A stretch of 64,000 bases of DNA. Source: JBCBDX01 sp038529265. GTDB lineage: Bacteria; Pseudomonadota; Alphaproteobacteria; Rhizobiales; Rhizobiaceae. The DNA lies in assembly GCA_038529265.1 (NCBI GenBank), contig JBCBDX010000001.1, positions 1 through 64,000 on the forward strand. The letters are read 5' to 3'. Of this stretch, positions 1 through 8,006 are shown one piece after another (the stretch's first letter is position 1; each line of letters starts with the position of its first letter). The notes below the pieces were generated by a model. The model was given only the letters and a program-made list of their open reading frames with translations, did no database searches and had not been told where the DNA came from. A program made the translations under genes and the position numbers.

Positions 1-61
1 CCTTGCAAGACAAGTCGCGTAGCAAACGCGAAAGTGATCACTTATGTGGCGTTGGGTCAGG

Positions 62-89
62 TTGACGCGCGAACGCCAGTGTCTACATA
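62..89 (+). promoter_or_regulatory. Candidate sigma-70 promoter of the pseudoazurin gene
   Basis: TTGACG (62-67) and TACATA (84-89) are separated by 16 bases and lie about 40 bases before the pseudoazurin start. A 12-base perfect palindrome, AAGTGATCACTT, sits just upstream at 32-43 and could be an operator. I see no canonical FNR/NnrR box (TTGAT-N4-ATCAA), although pseudoazurin genes are often under such control. Confidence 0.4.
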
Positions 90-128
90 AGGCACTAGAA
101 ACTCTTGGATAATGCTGTGAGGAGAACC

Positions 129-614
129 ATGAGCACAATTACCCGCCGTACATTTGTCGTGACTGCCACTGGCGCTGCCGTTGCAGCGACATCTGGTTTG
201 CCAGCATTGGCAATGGATGCACAAACCATTGAAGTGTCAATGTTGAACAAAGCCACCGATAATCCACGCGAGCGCATGGTTTATGAGCCAGCTCTTATTC
301 GTGCCAACCCGGGTGACACCATCAAGTTCGTGTCGGTCGACAAAGGCCACAATATGGAGTTGATGGAAGGCGGCGTTCCAGATGGCGTTGAGTTGGTCAA
401 GTCAAAAGCCTCGGAAGACTTCGAGCTAACAGTGGAAGCCGAGGGTACGTACCTAGTTAAGTGTACACCTCACTACGCAACAGGCATGGTGGCGATCATC
501 GCGGTTGGTGATCACACGATCAACCTCGACGCTGCAAAAGAAGTACGTCAGCGCGGCAAGGCAAAAGGTCGTTTTGAGGAACTGTTCGCCGAGCTGGAAG
601 GTGGCGAAGCCTGA
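129..614 (+). CDS. Pseudoazurin (type I blue copper protein)
   Basis: Periplasmic electron carrier of the cupredoxin fold, in many denitrifiers the donor to copper nitrite reductase or other terminal reductases. The 161-residue product begins with a Tat-like signal (TRRTFVV, hydrophobic stretch, cleavage near PALA). The copper ligands are visible: a His in GHNMEL, then Cys, His and Met in CTPHYATGM. The start at 129 is chosen because GAGGAGAA lies just before it; an in-frame ATG at 105 has no ribosome site and would add residues ahead of the twin arginines. It is a single-gene unit with its own candidate promoter and a strong terminator. No reductase is adjacent, so its redox partner is unknown here. 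Confidence 0.93.
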   Translation: MSTITRRTFVVTATGAAVAATSGLPALAMDAQTIEVSMLNKATDNPRERMVYEPALIRANPGDTIKFVSVDKGHNMELMEGGVPDGVELVKSKASEDFELTVEAEGTYLVKCTPHYATGMVAIIAVGDHTINLDAAKEVRQRGKAKGRFEELFAELEGGEA

Positions 615-636
615 TCCTGCTAGACTTGTTGGTACC

Positions 637-666
637 AACCCGTCGGCTTGCCGGCGGGTTTTTTAT
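637..666 (+). terminator. Rho-independent terminator after pseudoazurin
   Basis: AACCCGTCGG and CCGGCGGGTT pair around the loop CTTG (10 pairs including one G-U) and are followed by a run of T. It overlaps the stop codon of the convergent CoA-transferase gene and may stop transcription from both sides. Confidence 0.85.
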
Positions 667-1835
667 TGTGTCGGCCATCCCTTGAAAGCTTCCGACTTTA
701 TGTGGTCGCCATGCTCACCAAGTGCAGGTGGTGGCTTCATATCAGCCGAAGGCATACCATTTAAAATCAGTGGGGACCGAACCCCGAGGGCACCACCCAG
801 CGTCTTGATCTGAAGACCTCGCTCCTCAACTTGTTGGTCGCTGAACATGTCTGCGATCGTGTTGATTGGTCCTGCAGGAACGCCTTTTCCCGCACACGCT
901 TCCACAAGCATGTCACGCTGCCACTGCCGAGTTGATTGTTCCAGCAAAGAGGTCAGCGCTTCGCGGTTCTTGACCCGAACATCATTGGTCACAAAGCGCG
1001 GATCGCTCGTCAGCGCCTCTGTTCTAAGCAATTTGCAAAGCCGCCTGAACTGTCCGTCATTGCCAGCTGCGATAATGATGTGCCCGTCCATGGTTGGCAC
1101 AACCTGATAAGGGGCAATGTTGGGGTGGGCATTGCCCAGTCTCTTGGGAGCGCTTCCAGTAGCCAAATAATTCATGTTCTGATTGGCAAGAGAGGCGGCC
1201 ATCACTTCCATCAGCGAAATGTCAATGTGGGTACCGACGCCGCATTTTAGCGCCTTAAACAGTGAAGCGTTGATCGCCGATACCGCGTAAAGACCGGTCA
1301 GAATGTCTGTAATAGCCACTCCGGCCTTCATCGGTTGGCCGTCTGCTTCGCCCGTGATCGACATGAAGCCGCTCATGCCCTGGATGATAAAATCATAGCC
1401 TGCCCGATCTTTGTAAGGGCCGGTCTGGCCAAAGCCGGTAATTGAACAATAAACAACCTTGGGGTTCTCGCGCTGGACATCGCCAAATCCAAGGCAAAGA
1501 CGATCCATGGTGCCGACTTTGAAGTTTTCGATGATGACATCCGCTTGGCTACAGAGCACGCTTGCAACTTCCAGATCTTTCAGGTTTTTCAAATCGAGCG
1601 CAACGGAACGCTTGCCGCGGTTACAGGCGTGAAAATAGGCTGCTGAGCGCTCTGATCCGTCCGAATCTTCGATGAACGGTGGCCCCCACTGGCGGGTTTC
1701 ATCCCCGCCATTGGGGTTCTCAATCTTGATGACATCAGCGCCCATATCGGCAAGCAATTGGCCAGCCCATGGCCCGGCCAATACGCGTGCAAACTCAAGG
1801 ACACGAACGCCCTCAAGTGGCTTGTTTCCGCTCAC
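663..1835 (-). CDS. CaiB/BaiF family (class III) CoA-transferase
   Basis: Family members move CoA between carboxylic acids through an aspartyl-CoA intermediate in the cytoplasm. The 390-residue length is typical, the N-terminus has the family pattern PLEGVRVLEFARVLAGPW, followed by LLADMGADVIKIE, and the likely catalytic Asp lies in ITDILTGLYA near residue 175. The start is a GTG one base after the TGA of the upstream terC-like gene, so the two are probably cotranscribed and translationally coupled. The pairing with TerC has no obvious metabolic meaning, and the substrate (formyl-, succinyl- or another CoA) cannot be read from the sequence. Confidence 0.9.
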   Translation of the reverse strand: MSGNKPLEGVRVLEFARVLAGPWAGQLLADMGADVIKIENPNGGDETRQWGPPFIEDSDGSERSAAYFHACNRGKRSVALDLKNLKDLEVASVLCSQADVIIENFKVGTMDRLCLGFGDVQRENPKVVYCSITGFGQTGPYKDRAGYDFIIQGMSGFMSITGEADGQPMKAGVAITDILTGLYAVSAINASLFKALKCGVGTHIDISLMEVMAASLANQNMNYLATGSAPKRLGNAHPNIAPYQVVPTMDGHIIIAAGNDGQFRRLCKLLRTEALTSDPRFVTNDVRVKNREALTSLLEQSTRQWQRDMLVEACAGKGVPAGPINTIADMFSDQQVEERGLQIKTLGGALGVRSPLILNGMPSADMKPPPALGEHGDHIKSEAFKGWPTQ

Positions 1836-1836
1836 G

Positions 1837-2652
1837 TCAGATCGCTTTTCCGGTTTTACGGCTGACGCCAGTCTTTTCGGCCAAGAGCTTGCGTTGGTAA
1901 CGGCCTTGCACGATTTCGACCAACACCATGGTGACCAACACGAAGTAGAAGGTGGTTTTGCTCATCGCTTCGACTTCGAAACCGAAGAACTTCAGATGCG
2001 CCAGATGTCCGCCCTCTGTTGTCAGCAAAATGCCAACCAGAAGCAGCACAAACAGGCCGACCACCTCATACATGCGGTTCCGGTTGAGGAAATTGGCGAC
2101 TGTCTCAGCCATCAAGACCATAAGCGCGCCGGAGATGACGATCGCAGCCGCCATGACAATGAAATTATCGGTCAGCGCCACCGCCGAAAGAACGGTATCG
2201 AAAGAGAAGACGAGGTTCATCGCGGTGATCCAGAAGAGTGCCACCCATGGACCACGCATGCGGCGCTCACCCGGATCGTGGTGCATGTCATCAAGCGCCA
2301 ACATGTGGGTGATTTCTTTAATTGCAGTGTAGATCAGGAAAATACCACCCGCCAAGACGATCAGCGCATGCCCGCTGATTTCACCTTCGACAAATGGCGG
2401 AATGTTGAGCGTATAAAATGGTTCACCAAATGCGTTGATCAGTTGAAGGACAACGAAAAGCAAAATGATCCGCAAAACGATAGCGGTGATGATACCGAGA
2501 CGGCGGATACGCGCCTCAAACTGAGCACCGGTCTTTTTAGCCTCCAGCGAAATGTACAGAAGATTGTCAAATCCCAGCACCGTTTCGAGCGCTGTCAGGA
2601 TCAAAAAAGTAATCAGGTTTTCAATGGTGAAAAGTTGGGTGAGCATTTCCAT
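1837..2652 (-). CDS. TerC family integral membrane protein
   Basis: A 271-residue polytopic inner-membrane protein of the TerC/YkoY/Alx family, whose members export manganese or supply metal to secreted enzymes, or are linked to tellurite resistance. About seven hydrophobic segments are visible. The family signature is present: acidic residues in TALETVLGFDNLLYI near the N-terminus and again in MNLVFSFDTVLSAVALT in the middle. GGGGAA precedes the ATG at 2652. It is the first gene of a two-gene unit with the CoA-transferase. The transported ion is inferred only from the family. Confidence 0.9.
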   Translation of the reverse strand: MEMLTQLFTIENLITFLILTALETVLGFDNLLYISLEAKKTGAQFEARIRRLGIITAIVLRIILLFVVLQLINAFGEPFYTLNIPPFVEGEISGHALIVLAGGIFLIYTAIKEITHMLALDDMHHDPGERRMRGPWVALFWITAMNLVFSFDTVLSAVALTDNFIVMAAAIVISGALMVLMAETVANFLNRNRMYEVVGLFVLLLVGILLTTEGGHLAHLKFFGFEVEAMSKTTFYFVLVTMVLVEIVQGRYQRKLLAEKTGVSRKTGKAI

Positions 2653-2749
2653 GGTGGTTCCCCGGGGGCGCTCCTATTGCATTAAGTCTTTGGACAATGT
2701 GACGCACCGCGTGGTGCGGCGCAAGGACGCTTTCGACGCAAATGGGCCT

Positions 2750-3682
2750 CTATTGCAAATGGAGTGATACCCATTCTTTGAAGCAAGCTATGGCTTGCCC
2801 GGCATCAAGATCGTTCAGTGTTTCGTGGCGGGCGGTTTCAAAATGGTGGTGTGTGACCGAGTTAACGCCAGCTTTTTTCAAGGCATCGGCCTGTTGCCTT
2901 GCAGCCTTGCCGTTGAAGGTTGCCGGATCCCGACCACCGCCGACCAGCATGAAGGGCAGGTGACGAACATCTTCTGACAGGCTATTCAGGGCTCCACCGG
3001 CAAAGACCATCTTGAATATGTCTTGCCACATCGAAACGCTTGCATCCCAGCCGCACTCCGGGTCAGCGATATAAGCATCCACCTCTGCTTCTATATGACT
3101 TAACCAATCGAACTCTGTTCGTCGGTTTGGTATTTTCCCTGCCCAGTCTGCAAACGTCAGCTTCGGCATGATGCGCGAAGGCACATCCGAGCCCAACCTG
3201 AATTTCTCAAAAGCGAGTAGCGTCTGTCCGATCCTACCAAGTATGCCGCCGGAAAAATTTGCGTTCCAGACAGCAGCCCCGGCTAGTGTTTCAGGATGGC
3301 GCAGAGCGTAGTTCATGGTGATAAGCCCGCCCATGGAGTGCCCAAACATGAAGAGTGGCAGGTTGGCAAATTGCTCCAAAGCAATAGTCTGCACGGCGCG
3401 GCAGTCTTCCATCACGAGCCCGACGCCATCTCCCTTACTGCTGAACACACCATGTGGTGCATCAGGCGCCACCGTTGCTCCATGGCCTCGGTGATCTTGC
3501 GCGATGACCCCATAGCCATCGGCGACAAGACTGTCCGCAAATCGTGTGTATCGACTGCAGTGCTCAGCCAATCCATGATTGATATGGATAATCGCGCGAG
3601 GCGCTTTTTTGGGTGACATCAAGCGAACACTCAGCGATGCACCGCTCGATGAATTGACCGTAAACTGATCGGTAAATGACAA
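2750..3682 (-). CDS. Alpha/beta hydrolase, monoacylglycerol lipase / lysophospholipase type
   Basis: A predicted cytoplasmic serine hydrolase of the serine aminopeptidase S33 / PldB-like group acting on lipid esters. It shows the oxyanion segment HINHGLAEHCSRY, the DHRGHG motif, the nucleophile elbow GHSMGG, an Asp region (VGGGRDPATF) and a terminal His in ETARHETLND. The start is uncertain. A TTG at 3682 has GGGGAGG upstream and gives the usual family N-terminus; an upstream TTG at 3727 adds 15 residues. The ribosome site is also the 3' arm of a terminator hairpin for the preceding gene (see 3681-3711), so this gene needs its own promoter or depends on readthrough. Confidence 0.85.
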   Translation of the reverse strand: MSFTDQFTVNSSSGASLSVRLMSPKKAPRAIIHINHGLAEHCSRYTRFADSLVADGYGVIAQDHRGHGATVAPDAPHGVFSSKGDGVGLVMEDCRAVQTIALEQFANLPLFMFGHSMGGLITMNYALRHPETLAGAAVWNANFSGGILGRIGQTLLAFEKFRLGSDVPSRIMPKLTFADWAGKIPNRRTEFDWLSHIEAEVDAYIADPECGWDASVSMWQDIFKMVFAGGALNSLSEDVRHLPFMLVGGGRDPATFNGKAARQQADALKKAGVNSVTHHHFETARHETLNDLDAGQAIACFKEWVSLHLQ

Positions 3683-3711
3683 AAAAACCTCCCCTAGCCG
3701 ATCAGGGAAGG
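3681..3711 (-). terminator. Terminator of the TPR gene overlapping the hydrolase start
   Basis: Read on the minus strand, CCTTCCC and GGGGAGG pair (one G-U) around a 10-base loop and are followed by seven T. The 3' arm doubles as the best Shine-Dalgarno sequence of the downstream hydrolase, and the T run runs into its TTG start. Confidence 0.65.
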
Positions 3712-3741
3712 CCACGTATTTTAACAAGCGTCAAGCGCGAA

Positions 3742-4284
3742 TTAGTAGTCGATTTGCTGACCGTCTGTAGCTTTTGCGACCGCATCGAACAGCAATGCAT
3801 ATTCGCGAGCACCTGTGCCAACGCGCTTTTCGATCTCGACCATTTGCTCAAGTGCACCGCGATTGTCGCCTTTTTGCAGGAGGGCAATGCCCATATAGGA
3901 GCGAGCGAGGGTATAATCCGGGTCGAGCTCAAGTGCAATGCGGTAGTGTGCCAGACCTTTATCGAGGTCACCTGCATTGCGGGTTGTGTAACCCAGATAG
4001 TTTTGAACCTCCGGCGTGTTTTGATCGCCAATCATTGAAAGAACACCAAGCGCCTCATCAAAACGCTCCGCATAGGCCAGCGCCTTTGCATTATCTAGAA
4101 GTTGATTGTCGTTCAGCGACTGCTCTTTAGAGGAGACGCATTTGGCTTGATTGTCGTCATAAACCTGACCAGCCTCGCAGGTCGGTGTATCGGCGGCATC
4201 ATCGGTAGAAGCGGCAATTGTGGGGCTGGTGATTGCAGCGGCACCTAGAAGGAAAGTTGTTGTGGCAATGATAGAAGGGCGCAT
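3742..4284 (-). CDS. Secreted tetratricopeptide-repeat protein
   Basis: About 180 residues with a signal peptide (MRPSIIATTTFLLGAAAITSP) and a cysteine pair (CEAGQVYDDNQAKC) early in the mature part. At least two TPR units follow, in the second half: QNYLGYTTRNAGDLDKGL, then YRIALELDPDYTLARSYMGI and onward. TPRs bind other proteins, so a periplasmic scaffold role is likely, but the partner is unknown. The start at 4284 has TTGGAG before it; a longer reading from 4326 lacks this and would place charged residues ahead of the signal peptide. A terminator follows at 3681-3711. Confidence 0.8.
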   Translation of the reverse strand: MRPSIIATTTFLLGAAAITSPTIAASTDDAADTPTCEAGQVYDDNQAKCVSSKEQSLNDNQLLDNAKALAYAERFDEALGVLSMIGDQNTPEVQNYLGYTTRNAGDLDKGLAHYRIALELDPDYTLARSYMGIALLQKGDNRGALEQMVEIEKRVGTGAREYALLFDAVAKATDGQQIDY

Positions 4285-4451
4285 AGAGAACTCCAAGATT
4301 TTGATAATTGCCTTACGCGGCAACATAGCGCTTTATTCTGTTTGGCCAGAAAAAAGCTGGATATGATTTTTTCCTGCGGTCCCCCGCTTTTCAGGCAATC
4401 TGTTGACCTGAAGCTGATTGTGTCCAAAAGCTGCTCCCCGGAGGGTGCGGC

Positions 4452-6233
4452 ATGGCTGGCAAAGAAGAACAGGCTTCGGGGCCAATAACGGGTGACACAG
4501 GTCCAACAGCGGACGGCGACGGTATTGGTTTAGATGATGTTCTGCGCACGGCGGCTCAAGCATCCGGCGCGGCAGGCGCAGCCAGCGAGTTTCGCGAAGA
4601 AATGCGTGAGGGCAGCTCCACCGGCTTTGGTATTGCGCTAGGCTTTGTAACTTTCATACTCGGCATTGCGCTTGGCATACCACTCGCCTTCTTGGCGCCC
4701 AGCCTCGTGACCGAGTATGGGCGTTTCGCATTGGCGGTCATTTTGACGGTCATGTTCACAATGCTGTTGGTGCTGTCGATCCTGTTTCTGTTGCGGGAAC
4801 GTCTTTGGCAGCTGATTTTCCGGCGCGGTGAAGTAGAACTGAAGCGCTTCGCCGAACCGCTGAGCGAAGCAGCATTTGGCGCGGCGGACCGCCAGCCGGA
4901 ACGCGCGACAAAAGCCGCGCGCACCTTTGTTGAGATGGCACTTGCGCGCTATGCTTGGGTATCAACGCGGCGCTGGATCGTTGCATCGATTACCGGTTTG
5001 GTCGCTGCCATTGCCGCCTTGTCAGGCTCGGCTCTGTTGTTTGAGCAAAACCGGTTGCTTCGGGCTCAATCAGGACTGCTTGAAATCCAAAACGAGCGCA
5101 TTCTTGAACAAAACACACTGCTAGCAACGCAGACGTCGTTGCTCGATACGCAAACGCAATTGGCAGAAGCGGATCGTAGTGCACAGATAGGTCCACAAAT
5201 TGTCCAGCTGGGTGCCGCGCTAGCGGCCGAGCGCCAAGCGTTTCTTGATGCTGATGGCGACCCCAATCTGTTCAGCTTGGCCAACATAACAGCCGCCACA
5301 AGAAGCCGCATTGCCGCTGCCACGTTGATCGCGCGGCCTTATCGATATCTGGCACCGCGTAATGCCAACCCCCTCGACGACAACAGTCTCATCGCAACAG
5401 CCTTGCAAGGGCGCGAAGATGCGGTGATCGATCCTTCCAAGGTTTCCGGGGTTGGCGACTTTGATCGGACTGAGCTCATTGATCGCCCTGTTAGTCCTGA
5501 GCGCGGGGACTTGATTGCACTGCTCGTTGGCAATGGGCTCACTGACACGGAAATGCTCACGATCGTTGGTGCGGACTTCTCATTTGCGCAGTTGCGTCTC
5601 GAAGTCCTGCCCGGCTTGTCCCTTCGCCACGCAAAACTGTCCTTTGCCGATCTATCATGGATGCGGATCGTGTCATCGCGTTTTGGCGGCGCCAAGCTTG
5701 AACACGCCACGATTGAAAACGCGGTCATTCGCCAGTCCGACTTCTCCGCATTGACCGAAGAAACCCGGTCTCCGCTGTTCAGTATGGATGGCGTTGATGC
5801 GCTACCGGCTATCATGACCGGAGCCAGCTTCGACCGTTCAGTTGTCGTGGATACCAGTTTCGACGGATCGTTTGGAATAGGTGTTTCTTTTGTCGATGCG
5901 GCGCTCGCCAATACCAGCTTCGATGCAGCTTCTATTCCGGTCGCCGACTTTTCCAATGCCCTGATTTACCAAACGGACTTTGCGGGCGCATTGCTCCAAT
6001 CCGTTCGGTTGGATGATGCCATTGTTTTAGACGCAGCTTTTCTCGACAAACTTGATGATGAGGCAGCACCTGGAACTTTTGTTCGCGAAAGATGGGCTCT
6101 TGAACCAATCCCGGCCGGCATAGTTGCCGAGCATCCGCGCTACATTGAGCTGACCAATCATGTCGATGTCGCGCAGCTGGTAGAGCGTCAGGCTTTTAAA
6201 GTTGTCCGGGTTGAGGACGACCAAGGCAAGTAG
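4452..6233 (+). CDS. Membrane-anchored coiled-coil protein with pentapeptide repeats
   Basis: I do not recognise a named family for the whole 593-residue protein. Visible parts in order: an acidic, Gly-rich N-terminus; two adjacent membrane segments (about residues 58-118); a basic cytoplasmic stretch; a third membrane segment (about 178-198); a coiled coil with L-L-x-x-Q heptads (LLEIQNERILEQNTLLATQ, about 205-240); a mixed region; and from about residue 375 a run of A(D/N/S)(L/F)xx pentapeptides (GADFSFAQLR, HAKLSFADLS, GASFDRS, NTSFDAA, VADFSNA, QTDFAGA) forming a right-handed quadrilateral helix. GGAGGG precedes the ATG. It appears to stand alone upstream of ettA. Function unknown; a membrane scaffold or sensor is a guess. 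Confidence 0.85.
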   Translation: MAGKEEQASGPITGDTGPTADGDGIGLDDVLRTAAQASGAAGAASEFREEMREGSSTGFGIALGFVTFILGIALGIPLAFLAPSLVTEYGRFALAVILTVMFTMLLVLSILFLLRERLWQLIFRRGEVELKRFAEPLSEAAFGAADRQPERATKAARTFVEMALARYAWVSTRRWIVASITGLVAAIAALSGSALLFEQNRLLRAQSGLLEIQNERILEQNTLLATQTSLLDTQTQLAEADRSAQIGPQIVQLGAALAAERQAFLDADGDPNLFSLANITAATRSRIAAATLIARPYRYLAPRNANPLDDNSLIATALQGREDAVIDPSKVSGVGDFDRTELIDRPVSPERGDLIALLVGNGLTDTEMLTIVGADFSFAQLRLEVLPGLSLRHAKLSFADLSWMRIVSSRFGGAKLEHATIENAVIRQSDFSALTEETRSPLFSMDGVDALPAIMTGASFDRSVVVDTSFDGSFGIGVSFVDAALANTSFDAASIPVADFSNALIYQTDFAGALLQSVRLDDAIVLDAAFLDKLDDEAAPGTFVRERWALEPIPAGIVAEHPRYIELTNHVDVAQLVERQAFKVVRVEDDQGK

Positions 6234-6329
6234 TCTCAATTTTCGCTCCACCGCATTGCTTGCGCGCCGGTTCTTGCGTAACACGCGCGAAAACACTGCA
6301 AGCGCTAAATCAACAGGTGTCAAACCCGC

Positions 6330-7979
6330 ATGGCCAAGCAATTCATTTACCACATGTCCGGCCTCAACAAGGCTTATGGCTCCAAGAAGGTCTTGGAGAA
6401 CATTCACCTTTCATTTTACCCGGATGCAAAGATCGGAATTTTGGGGCCCAATGGTGCGGGTAAGTCCACGGTGCTCCGCATCATGGCCGGGCTCGACAAT
6501 GAATTCACCGGTGAAGCCTGGCTCGCTGAAGGCTTCACGCGCGGTTATCTCCCGCAAGAGCCACAGCTGGATGAAGCAAAGACTGTTGCCGAAAACGTAA
6601 TGGAAGGCGTTGCGGACAAGAAGGCCATCCTCGACCGTTACAATGAGTTGATGATGAACTACTCCGACGAGACAGCGGAAGAGGGCGCAAAGCTCCAAGA
6701 CATCATCGACGCTCAGAACCTGTGGGACCTTGATAGTCAGGTCGAGCAGGCAATGGATGCATTGCGCTGTCCACCAGGCGAAGCTTCCGTCACCAATTTA
6801 TCTGGCGGCGAAAAGAGACGCGTTGCCCTTTGTCAGCTTTTGCTCCGTCAACCCGATCTGCTGCTGCTGGACGAGCCAACCAACCACCTGGATGCGGAAA
6901 CGATTGCTTGGCTCGAGAAGCACCTGCGTGAGTACCCTGGATCCGTCCTCATGATCACGCACGATCGTTACTTCCTCGACAATGTCACGGGTTGGATCCT
7001 GGAACTCGATCGCGGGCGAGGTATTCCTTACGAAGGCAACTACACCGCCTATCTGGAGGCCAAAGCCAAACGTATGGCGCAAGAGGGCCGCGAAGAGGCT
7101 GCTCGCCAAAAAGCGCTCGCCCGCGAAAGCGAGTGGATCAATGCCTCACCCAAGGCACGGCAGGCGAAATCCAAGGCGCGGGTCAAGGCTTATGATGAGC
7201 TGGTCAAAAACGCCAACGACCGTCGACCGGGCGATGGGCAGATTATTATTCCGGCAGGTGAGCGTCTCGGCAATGTTGTCATCGAGGCCGATAACCTTCG
7301 CAAGGGCTACGGCAATCATCTCCTGATCGACGAATTATCCTTTAAGTTGCCACCCGGTGGCATTGTGGGCGTCATTGGCCCTAACGGCGCTGGTAAGTCC
7401 ACACTCTTTAAGATGATCACCAAAGTCGAGCAGCCGGATGGTGGCGAGATCATCGTAGGTGAGACAGTAAATTTGTCTTTTGTTGATCAGTCGCGCGATG
7501 CACTCGGCGCTGACAAAACCGTCTGGGAAGAGATCTCCGGTGGCAATGACATCATTAAGCTGGGCCCTCATGAGGTGAACTCGCGGGCTTACTGCTCTTC
7601 GTTCAACTTCAAAGGCGGTGATCAGCAACAAAAGGTTGGAACGCTCTCTGGTGGCCAGCGGAACCGCGTGCATTTGGCAAAAATGCTAAAGGAGGGCGGT
7701 AACGTCATCCTGCTTGATGAACCGACCAACGACCTTGATACCGAAACGCTCTCTGCGCTGGAAGAAGCACTGGAAAATTTTGCCGGTTGCGCCGTCGTGA
7801 TATCGCACGACCGGATGTTCCTCGACCGCCTTGCCACCCATATCCTCGCCTTTGAGGGAGACAGCCACGTCGAATGGTTTGAAGGAAACTTTGAGGATTA
7901 TGAGCAAGATAAAATCAGGCGCCTTGGTCCCGAAGCCGTTAATCCAAAGCGCGTGACTTACAAGCGCCTTACACGTTGA
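6330..7979 (+). CDS. ettA: Energy-dependent translational throttle protein EttA (ABC-F ATPase)
   Basis: A soluble ABC-F ATPase that binds the ribosomal E site and gates the first peptide bond according to ATP/ADP level. Two ABC domains are visible. The first has Walker A GPNGAGKS near residue 40, LSGGEKRRVALC and LLLLDEPTNHLD. The second has Walker A GPNGAGKS near residue 350, TLSGGQRNRVHLAKM and ILLDEPTNDLD. The arm/linker region between them is basic (KARQAKSKARVKAYDEL). Length (549) and the N-terminus MAKQFIYHM match EttA rather than Uup or YheS. About 100 bases separate it from the upstream gene. Confidence 0.97.
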   Translation: MAKQFIYHMSGLNKAYGSKKVLENIHLSFYPDAKIGILGPNGAGKSTVLRIMAGLDNEFTGEAWLAEGFTRGYLPQEPQLDEAKTVAENVMEGVADKKAILDRYNELMMNYSDETAEEGAKLQDIIDAQNLWDLDSQVEQAMDALRCPPGEASVTNLSGGEKRRVALCQLLLRQPDLLLLDEPTNHLDAETIAWLEKHLREYPGSVLMITHDRYFLDNVTGWILELDRGRGIPYEGNYTAYLEAKAKRMAQEGREEAARQKALARESEWINASPKARQAKSKARVKAYDELVKNANDRRPGDGQIIIPAGERLGNVVIEADNLRKGYGNHLLIDELSFKLPPGGIVGVIGPNGAGKSTLFKMITKVEQPDGGEIIVGETVNLSFVDQSRDALGADKTVWEEISGGNDIIKLGPHEVNSRAYCSSFNFKGGDQQQKVGTLSGGQRNRVHLAKMLKEGGNVILLDEPTNDLDTETLSALEEALENFAGCAVVISHDRMFLDRLATHILAFEGDSHVEWFEGNFEDYEQDKIRRLGPEAVNPKRVTYKRLTR

Positions 7980-8006
7980 TTTCGCCGGTTTGGTGGCAGG
8001 GCAAGA

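Noticed and set aside
1672..2685. Long open frame of 337 codons on the plus strand
   Set aside because: It lies antisense across terC and the CoA-transferase start, is rich in His, Gln and Asp without family features, and is explained by codon bias of the real genes on the other strand.
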